Source: Nemania diffusa (lineage: Eukaryota > Ascomycota > Sordariomycetes > Xylariales > Xylariaceae). Taken from it: a stretch of 64,000 nucleotides of DNA. Location of the stretch: positions 2,428,501 to 2,492,500 of the forward strand of contig JBBPUQ010000008.1 of the NCBI GenBank assembly GCA_038501195.1, given 5' to 3'. The translations under genes were made by a program, and so were the position numbers. Positions 48,394-59,700 of this stretch are shown one piece after another. Numbering within the stretch: the first letter of the stretch is position 1; each line of letters opens with the position of its first letter. The notes under the pieces are model-generated. The model was not told the origin of the DNA and ran no database searches. It saw only the letters and a program-made list of their open reading frames with translations.

Positions 48394-49905
48394 TTATTCA
48401 GATTCAGACGATGATCGGGAAAAGGTAGTGGGAATCCGTATAGTCAATTGTATCCCATCCGTAGTCGACTTGACGTCCAAAAAGAGATCTGATGGGCTAC
48501 CGCCTGTCTGCGCGTTCACCTTAGGTTTCTGCTCCTCTTTTGGCTTCTCTTCGTGCGCCGCCTTCGGGGAAGATGGTTTAGGGGATGATTTCGGTGACAA
48601 GCTTTTTCGTTCAGGTGGTTGGTAAAATTTGCCAATGATATTACCGTCGCTGTCAAGAATATTGCCTTTATGGTCCACTCTGAGACCGCCCAAGACATCT
48701 TTGGGAATCTCATTAGGGGCTAGGGGGTTGACGAAATTCTCAGACACGTAGCCCACGATTTCTCCGCCGTTTCCGTAGACTTCGCCATCGTCTGAGACTT
48801 TCTTACCCACCATTGCGGGTAGGTCCCCCGTTGCATGGCCTAATACGTCGCCTGACTCGTCCACAATGTTACCAACATCGTCGATCACATGGCCCGCCAG
48901 TCCTTGCGCTAGCCGTGGAAGGTCTTGAGGCGGTGACGAGTCGATGGGTGCGATTTTTGGGATTTTGGGAATTGGTGTGATACTTTGTGATGCAGAATGT
49001 ATAGACGGCTCCAGAATCTCTTCCGGAGGGTCTTGCGAGCCGTCCTCTACTGTGTTAGGTTTGTCATTTAGTGAATTCTTAACAGCAGGCAGGTATTCAA
49101 AATCTCCAAGATCTTGGCTTTCGGTCCTCTGCTTTTCATATTGCGGTGGGCTAGTAGCTCCCTTTCCTGATCGCTGAAAGGGAATTTCGATGCTCCGTTG
49201 CACATGAGCTGGTCGACCCATGTTATCAAAAGCGTGCGCATCTTTATCCGTATTACTAACTGGATCGGCGGCAGGTGGCTGGTTGTCGGTGTTTGAAGTT
49301 TTGCTTGGTATCGTGGGTTGGGCCGTTTGCGAGATGTTAGAAACATTGGGTTCGCCTATTTTGTTCGTAGGCTGAATTATTGACTCGCTATCTTCCGTAT
49401 CTCTGAATGTTCCGTTGGCATCAGGGGACTGAAAAGTCCTAGGAATAGTTTCGCTTGAACCAGGAGGCGCATTGCCGCTTAGAGAGGTTATGAAATTACT
49501 CATTTCGGGGTTCCCTTGATCTTGAAAATACTTGGCTATCCTTGTTGGGGAATTGAGGGTGTCGGTGGGATTGTCTGCTTCAGGGAGGAACCTGTTTTCG
49601 GTACTCCCTGAATTTTCTGTGGTTTTGCCAGGTATGCTCTTAAGCAAGCTGTCGCCAAGCCCCCTTGTTAATCCCAAACCGTGGTGGTCCGTTTCCCTAT
49701 CCCTATCCCTATCCTCCGTTTTGGACCCGTCCTCGGTGGATGATGCGTGCGTGTATGCAGTCGTTTCTGAGACAACGGATCGTGGGGTATCGTATACGGT
49801 CTGTTGTGTCGACTGAGAAGGTGGTCTCGATCGCGTTGGGGTCTTCGTTTTGCTCGCGGGCTTAAAAAGCTTCCTGGGAGTGTGAGGAGCTGAAGTGTCT
49901 GCCAT
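48394..49905 (-). CDS. Second DUF3659-repeat protein
   Basis: A single exon of 503 residues from MADTSAPHTPRKLFKPASK. The 40-residue hydrophobic extension from an earlier ATG at 50025 would make a membrane leader but is probably untranslated. The N-terminal two thirds are disordered, Ser/Thr/Pro-rich and polar, including DRDRDRE coded by a CCCTAT-type repeat on the plus strand. Residues about 375-455 hold three DUF3659-type units: GHVIDDVGNIVDESGDVLGH, GKKVSDDGEVYGNGGEIVGY and GLRVDHKGNILDSDGNIIGK. The C-terminus carries a Lys/Pro-rich linker and a beta-like closing segment DLFLDVKSTTDGIQLTIRIP. Its units resemble those of the 1,241-residue neighbour on the same strand, suggesting shared ancestry or exchange. 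Function unknown. Confidence 0.8.
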   Translation of the reverse strand: MADTSAPHTPRKLFKPASKTKTPTRSRPPSQSTQQTVYDTPRSVVSETTAYTHASSTEDGSKTEDRDRDRETDHHGLGLTRGLGDSLLKSIPGKTTENSGSTENRFLPEADNPTDTLNSPTRIAKYFQDQGNPEMSNFITSLSGNAPPGSSETIPRTFQSPDANGTFRDTEDSESIIQPTNKIGEPNVSNISQTAQPTIPSKTSNTDNQPPAADPVSNTDKDAHAFDNMGRPAHVQRSIEIPFQRSGKGATSPPQYEKQRTESQDLGDFEYLPAVKNSLNDKPNTVEDGSQDPPEEILEPSIHSASQSITPIPKIPKIAPIDSSPPQDLPRLAQGLAGHVIDDVGNIVDESGDVLGHATGDLPAMVGKKVSDDGEVYGNGGEIVGYVSENFVNPLAPNEIPKDVLGGLRVDHKGNILDSDGNIIGKFYQPPERKSLSPKSSPKPSSPKAAHEEKPKEEQKPKVNAQTGGSPSDLFLDVKSTTDGIQLTIRIPTTFSRSSSESE

Positions 49906-51308
49906 GTTTGCTGCAAGGTATCTGATTTGATTCGCGTGTGCGAGAACGAAGATAACGAAATAAATGGTTAGAATGATATTGTGTGCGAGATCAATGTTTG
50001 TCGCCAATATATCATTCATCGACAAGAACCAGCGCCACTTTTATTCATTTTTTATCTTTATTTTTATTTTAAGTAAAAAACAAAAGATTGCATATATATG
50101 TGATCATGCATCCAGGGAGAGGGAGGGGGCTTTGGGTTTCACTAGACTCGTGTCATTCTACATAAATCCTGTATAATAAGAGAAGAGGCTTCTGACAGCT
50201 TGAGCATATGCGCCTGGGAGCGAGATTCAAGTGCGTCATAGTTCTGGACTCGGCTGCGAGAGCTATATGTTGATTGGAGCAACCAAATAATCATCCTCCT
50301 TGGTGCCGACCATCATCTCCCTCTGACTAGGCACCTGCGTAAGCTTGCAGCCACTAGATACCGTAGCTCTGTCCTGTACAGTGCCGTACCTTAACACATG
50401 ATTAATATGCAGTTGTGTTACTTACATGTTGAATTAAGCCCACCTCATTATTTAGTAGGCATGCTTTACCAACCACATACTAACCGGTGTTTTCGCACCC
50501 TTTCCAACCCCGTCTCCTATTAATTCTCTATACGCCTATAACTGTCATGATATATCGTGTCGTCCTTTTTATATATGTTGCCCTGGTATATAAGTGACGG
50601 GCCGTTGTCCCACCTCTCCCGTGGCGCGCTCCACCGATCGCGTGTTTCAAAGCTAACACCAACGCTAATGCCTATCCTTCAGGGATACTACGGATAGTAC
50701 TAGCTTAGCTGTATCCACTAACCCCACCCAGGTCTTACTACAACACCGTGATTTCTGCTATAGGCACTTTGCTTTCCGATGCGAGTGTAAGTACAGAATA
50801 GCTTTCAATATATACTGCGAAGTCGTGGAAGGCCTCTAATTAGGTAGTATAGATGCCAAGATTGCCGCCAAACTCCGATATCCTCAAACACCTATTCTAG
50901 AAACACGAACCAAGGGCGCAGGTATTAAAAGTGGCACGACTATATCAGATCGAGAAAAAGAAAACAATAATGCCGTCTTCCGATTACCTTCCCCCCTCAG
51001 CGGACATAATCCTCCGGTGATATTAAACCCTGTGCCGCCGCAACCCCCATTATCTAAGCGCACGTCAGACTATTCGCTGATGAAATCACCATTAAGAGCT
51101 GCAACGCTTCCCTGCCATGTCAACCTATATTCACAGGTCTTCTTTATACTATGAGGTATCACTTCACCAATGGTCAGTCTCAGCGGATACTCTAGTGGGT
51201 GTGAAGGGGTTGTTGGGGGGGCTTCGGGGTGGAAAAGATGCATGTCTAGGTATGTATGGCCGCCAATCAAGGATGGCTTACAGGCTGCAAAGCTCTATAT
51301 CCAGCTCA
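49906..51308. other. 1.4 kb without a convincing gene
   Basis: AT-rich around 50040-50100. Coding-like fragments near 50740-50960 are too short and broken to call. Confidence 0.4.
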
Positions 51309-51974
51309 TTACCGCGACCAACCTGCCGGAAACTGGAAGGGGTGAAGACAGTGTAAGAAAACAGGGGGCACGTACAAAAGTGACAGAGTCAGATCGCCAT
51401 GAATTCTAGCTTTGAGGGTGACTTCAATCTCAAGATTAAGATCGAGGTGCAACTTTAACGGATTTTTCCCGCCACTGCTCTGTTGCTGCATCTGTTGCTG
51501 CTGCTGCTGCTGCTGTTGCATCTGCATCTGCATTTGTTGTCGCTGGTATTCCTGCTGCTGTCGTTGCTGTTGTTGTCGCTGGAGAGTTAATTGCTTCTGC
51601 TGCGCGTTTTCTTTATCCGAGCCGTAATTCCAAGCTGGCTGGTTACGACGATGCCGTGCCCGCCGCGAACCTTTCTCAGAGTCTGCCCGCGCTTCCTTTA
51701 CGGGCTTCTTTTCGTTTTTTGAGGATGTCTGCTCTTTTTGGGTCTTCGTCGTTTTATCTCTGTTTTGTTGCTGTCTTGTAGTTGATTGTGGGCGCTCTGG
51801 TGGCGGCAGAGTGTTCTCTTCGTCCTTGTCACTTATTTGACCCTTGGGACTATTTGACCCATTTTCCTGTTGCTCTTCACCAGTGCTGGATTCGGCCGGT
51901 TGCGCATTTCCCTCTTCGTGCTCCTGGCGTTCACTACTTGGCTGTCGAGTATCTTCCTGGGAGCTTGAAGACAT
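51309..51974 (-). CDS. Gln-rich protein with conserved LNLE...GDLTL C-terminal module
   Basis: Begins at MSSSSQEDTRQ; an in-frame ATG 21 bases earlier has a poorer context. The first about 120 residues are disordered and polar with many Gln, Glu, Lys and Ser. They are followed by a long Gln/Met/Arg run coded by CAG-type triplets (51478-51600). It then ends with a module starting LHLDLNLEIEV and continuing KARIHGDLTLSLL. Directly after the last leucines lies a strong splice donor (TT|GTACGT at 51375), so the frame's final residues up to 51309 may be intron. One possible acceptor gives a short hydrophobic end, but I cannot choose. The same module ends the small protein at 53877-54347. Function unknown. 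Confidence 0.65.
   Translation of the reverse strand: MSSSSQEDTRQPSSERQEHEEGNAQPAESSTGEEQQENGSNSPKGQISDKDEENTLPPPERPQSTTRQQQNRDKTTKTQKEQTSSKNEKKPVKEARADSEKGSRRARHRRNQPAWNYGSDKENAQQKQLTLQRQQQQRQQQEYQRQQMQMQMQQQQQQQQQMQQQSSGGKNPLKLHLDLNLEIEVTLKARIHGDLTLSLLYVPPVFLHCLHPFQFPAGWSR
51478..51600. repeat. CAG/CTG triplet-rich tract
   Basis: An imperfect CTG/TTG/CATCTG tract on the plus strand that codes the Gln/Met run of the minus-strand gene. It is a candidate for length variation between isolates. Confidence 0.8.
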
Positions 51975-52556
51975 GTTCAAGATGGGATGTGGCAATTTCG
52001 GGCGGCTTGAATAGCGATCCAGAAATTAGTAGAGCATTCGACTTTTGAATGGCCCAATTTACCACATTCTATCAGCAGGCACCATTAGTTTTATTCAAGT
52101 ATTCTGGATACTCAGCCACGAACGACTCGCATGTACCCATGACGCCATTTTCGAGACCGTCAAGCAGGCTTCTGCTGGATAGAGCTCCTCATACTGTACC
52201 CCCCGTTTCAACCATGGACATCCTTGCCAATCGGATGCCCGGCCACACTAGATACTTCTACTCATGCAACCAATATCCAGCCCCAGAGGTGTTCTTAAAT
52301 TGGACACCCCTGTCATGGACGGGATGAAGTCATGATTTGGCCAGAATCTTGGCTAGAAGTGCCAGAAGTTGGTGTACGCCACGATCGTATTCGATGTATT
52401 GGTGATAATGCTTTCGGCATGCGAGCCTGTTTCTTTCACAAATCAACTTCTGACTGAACCCTGTCATCTCACACTTTCTGATAGTCGACAAAGTCACTCT
52501 CGAGTTTCTGTGGGGTTGTTCCGTAGTACCACGCAGATCACACAAGCCCGCACTTC
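51975..52556. promoter_or_regulatory. Divergent promoter region
   Basis: The space between the Q-rich gene (minus) and the next plus-strand gene. It must hold both promoters; no clear elements are seen. Confidence 0.35.
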
Positions 52557-53221
52557 ATGGCTCTCTCGACTCTGGGGTTGCTGACAGTCGGAGCAATTCC
52601 GACTGTCATTGGAGTCGCTGAGGCGATCGATGCCCAAAAGAAACAGAACGCACAAGCGAAGGAGAGGATTAAATTCCACTTGACAGCCAAGTTCTCCCAC
52701 GACGGCGTCTCGCCCCCACAGACTGCTTATGTAGTCTTCAAAGACAATAAGGTAGAACACGAAAGTCCGTCCCATTCGTACGTACGGCCAGCCACATTGA
52801 CACCCAGAAGTTGTACCTAGATCACCCAGCAAGCCCCGTGCCAGGCTTCCGTTTCATCGGCTTCTATTTCGGCTATCCAGGTCCAGAAGAACATCAGGGT
52901 CTAGTCTCACCTATAGCAGAAGATCCCCCTATGCTCAACTGGATCTATGCCGATAAGGACACGGGATTACTCCATCACGGGGGGAGAAAAGACACAGTTG
53001 GTCATGTTATAGGGCCTTGGAGCTGGACCGAAGACGAGGAGTTCTTAATTCTCGAAGGGGAGCAATATTTCGTCGCCGTTCAGAACGACGATGGATCCTG
53101 GTGTGTCCATTATGACAAGAATGGAGACCTAGATGAGGTACTGGCACCCCGAGACGTAGTAGAAATCGAACTACATCGAGAGTTACAGCTAGGTGTGTCC
53201 AGTAGGATGACTAGGGACTAG
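52557..53221 (+). CDS. Conserved fungal protein of unknown function
   Basis: Two exons (52557-52751 and 52808-53221) with a 56 bp intron (GTAGAA...ACCCAG) give 202 residues. The N-terminus LSTLGLLTVGAIPTVIGVAE is hydrophobic and could be a membrane anchor or signal-like helix, followed by a charged segment (QKKQNAQAKERIKFH). The splice restores KDNKKLYLDHPASPVPGFRF, which then runs into GFYFGYPGPEEHQGLVSPIA and PPMLNWIYADKDTG. The rest (GPWSWTEDEEFLILEGEQYF, WCVHYDKNGDLDE) is a compact, tryptophan-rich domain. I recall this as a widespread Pezizomycotina family without a named function. It lies between the two genes that share the LNLE module. Confidence 0.78.
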
Positions 53222-53876
53222 GTACTATCAGAATAAAGCAAAATATATGAGAGTTTATGGTGCCTCAAATATTGTGAATCCTTGCATATGCAAAACATGC
53301 CCGCAGCTATGGGAGTGAATATCGGTTCTAGATACACTACTGCATAAATTTTGGACCGAGATGTACATGTAAAGTACAGTACTATACATGTAAGCAACAA
53401 ATCTAGCCTGATAACCAGTTGAGAAAGAGATCTTCATAGTCGTGTGGCTTTACGTAGTACGTCAAGCTACCGCATGTATTTCTATACGTACGCTACGTAG
53501 AGGGGAACTTTTAACGAGAAGTCAGCTAGGTACTTAGGAAAGGCTATAATTAGGGGGTGTGGACCATGCCCGTAACGCCGCCTCAGCATCGGTGATCCAG
53601 GTAACACTATCAATGACGTCGTCCACGAACTATGAGAAAACGAGCCATTCATCACCCCGCTCTCGGGATCCCTGAAATCCATTCCCCTGACGTCGATGCC
53701 AGAAAGGAACAATATCTAGATAGATCTAGTCTCGATCGTAAAGCACTTAGATAAAATTCATATGTTCCCCTGTCTGCTAATCGTGTGCATATTTCTCTCC
53801 CATACTACATCCAATTCACATTAGATCGTCTTATTTACCACTTCTTATATCAACACCAAATAAGTCAAAAATTACC
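53222..53876. other. Intergenic, no gene seen
   Basis: Upstream of the Gly-rich gene; only short frames. Confidence 0.4.
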
Positions 53877-54347
53877 ATGTCTTCGCAGAGTCCAAGCGGC
53901 CAGAGCCAAAGCAAGAGCAGAAGCCGAGGCGGCCGTCGCTCGCGCCGCAATCGTTCCCAAATGCCTCCGGCGGTCCAACCTAGCGTGAAAGAAGAAGACG
54001 ATGAGAGTCTAGACGAGGAATACGAGGCGCCACCACCCCGCCGAAGACAAAAACAAACACAACAGCAAAGCCAGCAGAGCGGCGGTCCGCTTGGCGGCCT
54101 GCCCCTCGGAGGCGATGGCGGCCTACCTGTTGGTAACGTCGGCGAGACGGCGAACAACCTCGTCAACGGTGCCCAGGGTACATTAGGAAATGTGACCGGC
54201 GGCGCACTGGGCGGTGCCCTCGGTGGCGGCGGCGGAGGTGATGGCGGCAAAAGCGATACCCTCAAGCTGAGGCTCGATCTCAACCTCGAGGTCGAGGTCA
54301 CGCTTAAAGCTAGAATTCACGGTGACTTGACATTGGCTTTGTTGTGA
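53877..54347 (+). CDS. Gly-rich small protein with LNLE...GDLTL C-terminal module
   Basis: 156 residues. The N-terminus is Ser/Gln/Arg-rich (GQSQSKSRSRGGRRSRRN), then acidic, then QKQTQQQSQQ. A glycine-rich LEA-like stretch follows (GNVGETANNLVNGAQGTLGN, ALGGALGGGGGG). The C-terminal 27 residues (starting LRLDLNLEVEV, continuing KARIHGDLTLALL) are nearly the same as in the Q-rich protein at 51.3 kb, with many silent base differences. That points to selection on the peptide rather than recent copying. The frame ends in TGA directly after LALL. The same bases form a TT|GTGAGT splice donor at the position where the sister gene also has a donor, so a short final exon is possible. Its function is unknown. 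Confidence 0.75.
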   Translation: MSSQSPSGQSQSKSRSRGGRRSRRNRSQMPPAVQPSVKEEDDESLDEEYEAPPPRRRQKQTQQQSQQSGGPLGGLPLGGDGGLPVGNVGETANNLVNGAQGTLGNVTGGALGGALGGGGGGDGGKSDTLKLRLDLNLEVEVTLKARIHGDLTLALL

Positions 54348-56189
54348 GTATCATGTCTTCCTTTCTCTCTCTTATCAACATCATTACTTTGGCACTCGTA
54401 TTTATAAGCTATGGTATTCTTTTATTATCTGTACTATATACACTATTTCTAGTGTACTCCCTTGATTGTTCCTCGGTAGTATTCTGATACGCTTCTAAAG
54501 GGACGGCGTCTGAGCGTTTCATTTTTCGATTTCGGCGCGTTCATACATATATTGTCACAGAGGTAAAGTCACCTCTTTCCTCAATCCCTCACTTCCAATA
54601 CATACCATCGCACATGCCCCTATACCCTCCAGCGTGCCCTAAAGCCTTCAGTTCTTCGAACATAGCTGATATATTCAGGAATTAAAAGAACCATGTGATA
54701 CACTAGTTCACCCTTTATTTTCTCGGACTATAATTATTTCATTGTTGGTAAATACTTTCTGGCGTTTGGAATATGGGATGGCGGCAATTTACGGATGACG
54801 GGATTTTACCTACACTGTGGAAAACTACCTAATTGGCGACCTAACGCAGGTTATGTATACCTATATTAGAAATAATACTATTTATTTCCCAAATGAATAA
54901 TTCGTGCCATCCCGGCTTAATATCATAGTGTTAGCCTAACCCATCACCACCTAGGTAGCTATTGAGACCGTGCCCCTATAATAATCAGTGTCCACCTACA
55001 CTGTTGTACTCATCATACCAGGTTCGCGGTCCTCAAAGTCTTTAACCCAGATTTACTAATTTAGTTCCAATTTTCTGTCTATGGTCTACTCACGTAACTC
55101 ACCTCATGCGCTCTTCTTATCAGCTAACTATTTAGCTTAAAACATAATCATAGTAAAATAAAATATGTGCTTAGCACACACCGCACGTTGGAGACCTAAC
55201 GAGTAATCACGATAGCACTTCCACGGGTTCTCTTGCTTCAGTAATCTTGAAATCAAAACACAAGTAAAATTAGGGTAGAGAACCTGCCTGCCTAGTTAAC
55301 TCGGGCAGCCCACAAAGGGACCTGCCAGGAATAATAGAAAAATTTAACGCAGCTGTACCAGTCCAGCCCAAATTAATACACTCCCTTGCCACCTAAGTGA
55401 TGGTTTACCCGTATTCTCACAGTGGCTGGACGCTCCTACTCATAGACGCTGTTGGATACAGAAACTATAGTAGGTTGTTGTAGTAAGTTATATGATAATG
55501 CCGACTAGAAATCATTTGCGTATACCAGAGATCTCACTTGAATATTGATGAGTTCTAATGTTTTAATTTTATGACATGAGATAGCTACGGGAATGAAAGT
55601 TATTGAATAAGAACAAATTCGTAAAGCATTTTTAGGTGATATAGGTATACCTAGATCCGAATGTCATAATAGAGTTCACATGATGTCTAGATAGAATGTA
55701 AAGAAAAAGGCGATCTATCTGATGGTACAGGCTCAAGTTGATCAGAATGGAATTTTCCTCAAAATCAAACACTAGTTAATTAATGCCCTAATACTCTACA
55801 CATTTTTATACCAAAAGTATATATATATGACACGGGTACATATGCTCAGGGAGGTAACAACATGGGCATGAAGCCTCCATCCCCCTGGTCCATGATTCCC
55901 CTGCCCCTATATGTATGAATCAAAAGGACAGCTACCTAGCTAATAAAGTCTGGGCATGCTGTAGAGACATGCCGTGCAGTGCTAGGTCTCGAGAGACATG
56001 CCGTGCAGTGCTAGGTCTCGAGATGGCCTTTGATAAACTGGTACTGGAAGGTACCAAAAACTGCGCCGATGATATATGAATAATATTTACGGAGCTCCTG
56101 CCATAACCAGTCATCGGCGAAGGGGGAGGATGTGGCCATGTTCGGCGTCCAAGCCGACTTTCTCTTGATAAATGTGAAGGGAATGATTC
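54348..56189. other. 1.8 kb AT-leaning gene-free stretch
   Basis: No gene is seen. A CACCTAGGTAGC palindrome lies near 54950. Confidence 0.45.
55963..56020 (+). repeat. 29-base tandem duplication
   Basis: Two perfect adjacent copies (55963-55991 and 55992-56020) of a unit starting AGAGACATGCCGTGC. Confidence 0.95.
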
Positions 56190-56337
56190 ACAGATATATA
56201 AACAAAACAAACCATCCTTCCTTCACAAAAAACATCCTCCCCAAAACAAATACGTTCAGTTTCTCACGGAAACCATCACACCTAACACTTCTACACCATT
56301 CCACAAGAAACACCTATCAACCAGACACTCTTCTCTT

Positions 56338-56397
56338 GTAAGTCCTTCTATATTAGTTAGACTCCTGCCCCTAGACTGCCTAGCTAACCAAAACTAG
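56338..56397 (+). other. Probable leader intron of the small membrane-protein gene
   Basis: GTAAGT, a GCTAAC branch site and an AACTAG acceptor span 60 bases and end 52 bases before the ATG. A GATATATAAAC TATA-like box lies about 150 bases further upstream, near 56192. Together they argue for a transcribed gene. Confidence 0.6.
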
Positions 56398-56449
56398 AAG
56401 AGCAGCTACATCCAGAACCCAGATTCACTCAACCAACCCACCAGTCACA

Positions 56450-56722
56450 ATGAACGACATCACTTGCGCTGACCCTGAGGAGGTTTCCAGCCTCCAAGAC
56501 ACCGTTTACAAGCTCCAAATCGCAGTCAGCACCCTTTCTGTGATTATTGTCGTCTTTTTCGCTGTGTTCATGCTCTTGGCCTTGAACATCACGCCTTCCA
56601 ACCCGATCCCCATCTCGCGTCCATTCAACAGAAACAGAAACAGGAGCGTGGAAGAGGGCATTGAGCTGGCTAGCCGCGGCCCTGGTGATCAATCTGTGCG
56701 TGGCAACATGGCTCCCCGCTAG
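56450..56722 (+). CDS. Small single-pass membrane protein
   Basis: A 90-residue frame starting MNDITCADPEEVSSLQDTVY. Residues about 23-46 (IAVSTLSVIIVVFFAVFMLL) form one clear membrane helix. The C-terminal part is basic and polar (RPFNRNRNRSVEEGIELASR), which by the positive-inside rule would face the cytosol. A leader intron and a TATA-like box precede it. The ATG context (CACAATGA) is good. I do not recognise a family. It is the only gene I can support in nearly 8 kb. Confidence 0.6.
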   Translation: MNDITCADPEEVSSLQDTVYKLQIAVSTLSVIIVVFFAVFMLLALNITPSNPIPISRPFNRNRNRSVEEGIELASRGPGDQSVRGNMAPR

Positions 56723-59700
56723 ATCTGAAGGCTGGGATGCTGGCAAACCTAAGTTGTTTTGGCATTGGACTGGAAATTCTAAGGGAATCTTGCAATTCGT
56801 GATGGACTTCTGATGGAGAACTTTGGGGAGATGTTAATGCAACCACAATGAGGTCTCAGCTTTGTCCGTTAGTCACTGGCATGACTGGACTTTCATGTAG
56901 CAGCTTGCTCATGGAATAAAGGGCAGGAACTCTACAAGCTAATAGGGTCTAAATCTGCTCTTGGAACAAAAGTTCTTGGCATCATGGTATGAAACTGTAA
57001 TAGCTTGGGCTGCTCCAGTACACCTCAATTCAAACCAGTAGTAAAGCCTTCTTATGACCACGCTATATAAACTCTAACAAGTCCTTGAAGTAATGCAAAC
57101 TCCTAGAGTCTTATAATTCAAGATGCCCTCAGCTTTAAATTTTTTAAATTTTGAAGGAGCCTAGAACGGGACCTGACTCCCAGGTACGTGTATCTTACCC
57201 CGTAGTTGATCTAGTTAAGCTGTCCCATAAATCTAAACCGCGTGCTCATGATATTGAGCGTTATCTGCTCAATGTAGCGTCTTGACCTGCTGGAAATAAA
57301 CCAGGCGGGTCTTCAACATCGTCTTGGTAAGCAAAGCATTTTCGCGCTGGATATATCGCCGCATTTCCGCACCTAGTCACGCGTCATGTTACACTTGACG
57401 GGTCCCTCGTACTGGCGCTCGAGGAATAGGCTCGCGATACTAAAGGCCCATGATGCGCCCGCGGGACAAGGCTCATTGCGAGGGACATAATAGTGCACGA
57501 GTTAGTTAATTATCAGCCGGTCCTCCTCGCAGGCCTAGTATCTCGCGCCGGCGCGCCCAGCCTAAGACGCAGCACCCCTGGATTCCCGCCGTGCTCTCAT
57601 AGTCTGACATCAAGGCATGCCTCAGCATCTAGTCTAATACCCCCCCTAAGGAACACGTCACTAGAGTCTACTACTAGAATATATATTTTATCCGGGGCTT
57701 CCTGAAACGACAGGCGCGCGCCTTGCTATTAGTGTGCAGCACCCTTTAGAATCTAGATTGATACCATGTTGCTGTAGATGTTGTCAACATGCCATCGCGG
57801 GTAGACGAAGATACCGCCTGCTTCTGGATGCTAGTACCAATCTGTTGAGAACGTGAGGGGAATCTCGATGCATGACGTAACAGCTCTCGGTGGCGGACCG
57901 CATAATAGTCTTAGGCTCTAGCGAACCGCATTTTGTGATGGAAGTGGGTAGCTGGAGGGTGATTATCGAGCAGTAGGGGCGGGCGAACGTGCCCTGATGT
58001 ATGGCACATAAGTTGGATATACCTGAGGTTGGTGGTTAGAGTGGCCCTGGCCTGGTAGTTATTCTGAAGTTGAAGTAGCTGGTTCATTATAATGGTTATG
58101 GACTGTATTTGGAACCAATAATGTGTTTAGGATCCCGAGTGGCATGAAGGTAAGAGGCAGAGACTGAAACGATAAGTGAAGTACATAATACTGTATAGAT
58201 GGTATTATCGTCCCACTAGAGTTACCATTAGAGAACTGGGTATTGAGTTGAGGTATCTGTTGAAAGGGCATCCCCAAAGAAACCATTGGAGAATTGTGCG
58301 GTTTTATTAATAAATTTTCTAAATGAGAATAAATTGAAGCTTTAGGATGTATCTAAGATACTGGAAGCCGGTTGATAGACCCCTAATAGGCCCGGGGAAA
58401 GACTATATTATTGACGAAATAACTAGAGCCTTTGCTTAGCTTAAAGGGCGAGAAGCGGTCAGTGTATATTAAGGGGCTTTAGAGAGAAGATGAGAGCTGG
58501 GCTGGGCTAGAGAGGGCTGGTAGTGGAGTATGTTCGTCCATGCAGATACAATCAAAAGTCTACGAACTAGAGAAAGCAAGCACTTAGAAGCGAGTTCTGA
58601 TACTGTAGGTTGTCCTGGATATGATTGGTGAGGAGGTCAGTGAAAAAGCCCTACTACTGAAGTCATGTACGATGAAGGTAGTCCGAGCAGCGGTGGTGGT
58701 GCTGGAAGAGGATTTGAGTTGGCCTGGCCTTCAGGGCTAGATGGAGCATATCTAATCAAAGGAGACTGATCAGAAGAGACGAGAGGGTTACTTAGTTGGC
58801 AAATGTCATACCCAGCTAGTCTTGGTGAGACCGGTGGAAGTAGGCCAACGGGGGTTTACGAGACGGGCTAGGTCCGTGGTGGTGGCCTCGGAGGAGGAGA
58901 AGACGTGGTGGGAACTCGGGACCGAATATTGAGGAGTATAGCCAATAACCCGCGGCCTTAGGCTCCGAGGCAGGGACAGTGGTGATAAGCAGTTATATGT
59001 AGGTATATAAGTGTAACATGATGAGTGTTGCCCTGCTATCGGAGACGGTCGACTAGATGGATACCTACTGGATTTTGGTACGGCGAAGGTAGACTCGATT
59101 TAGGATAATTTGGCTCAACTGCCGAGATGAATAAGGCCACCTAACCTAGACTGACTAGACACAATTGCTCAACGTAGTGCCCACTAGATGGGGCTGTTAT
59201 AGATATTGCGAATCCCTACTTAGGCAGAAGACAATAAATGTGCACTCATATGATCTGCAACGCCGCACAGATGGATGGCCTTCAGCTGAAATGCAACTTC
59301 CGACCTAGATTGCTTGGCATGTTTTCGATGTTATAAGTAATAAGCCTATAAACATCATTTGGTGCTAAGAAATGCACATTGCTGAGCCTCGTCCGCCCTT
59401 AATCTAGGTAGGGCATTCTACGCAGAAGTGTTGCGATATGTGTAGGAAAGATATGCCAACTACCATAATAGTTCGAACCCAGAAAGGGTTATATAAGTAT
59501 ATTAACCAGTGATAGAAACTAACCAGGACCACCCCCTTTGTACTGTCACATCTTCACAATTACCGGTATGTATCTAAATTCTGGGTGAGATAGACTCAGG
59601 GGGCCCTAGGATCGGACGAAGAGACGGCCCTAGGACATTTTGTACTAGATGATTGAATTGCATACTGAATTGACATTGATGCTGTGACTAGCATAGAGCA

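Noticed and set aside
50740..50960. Short coding-like pieces resembling a mobile-element remnant
   Set aside because: Too short and broken to assign to any family.
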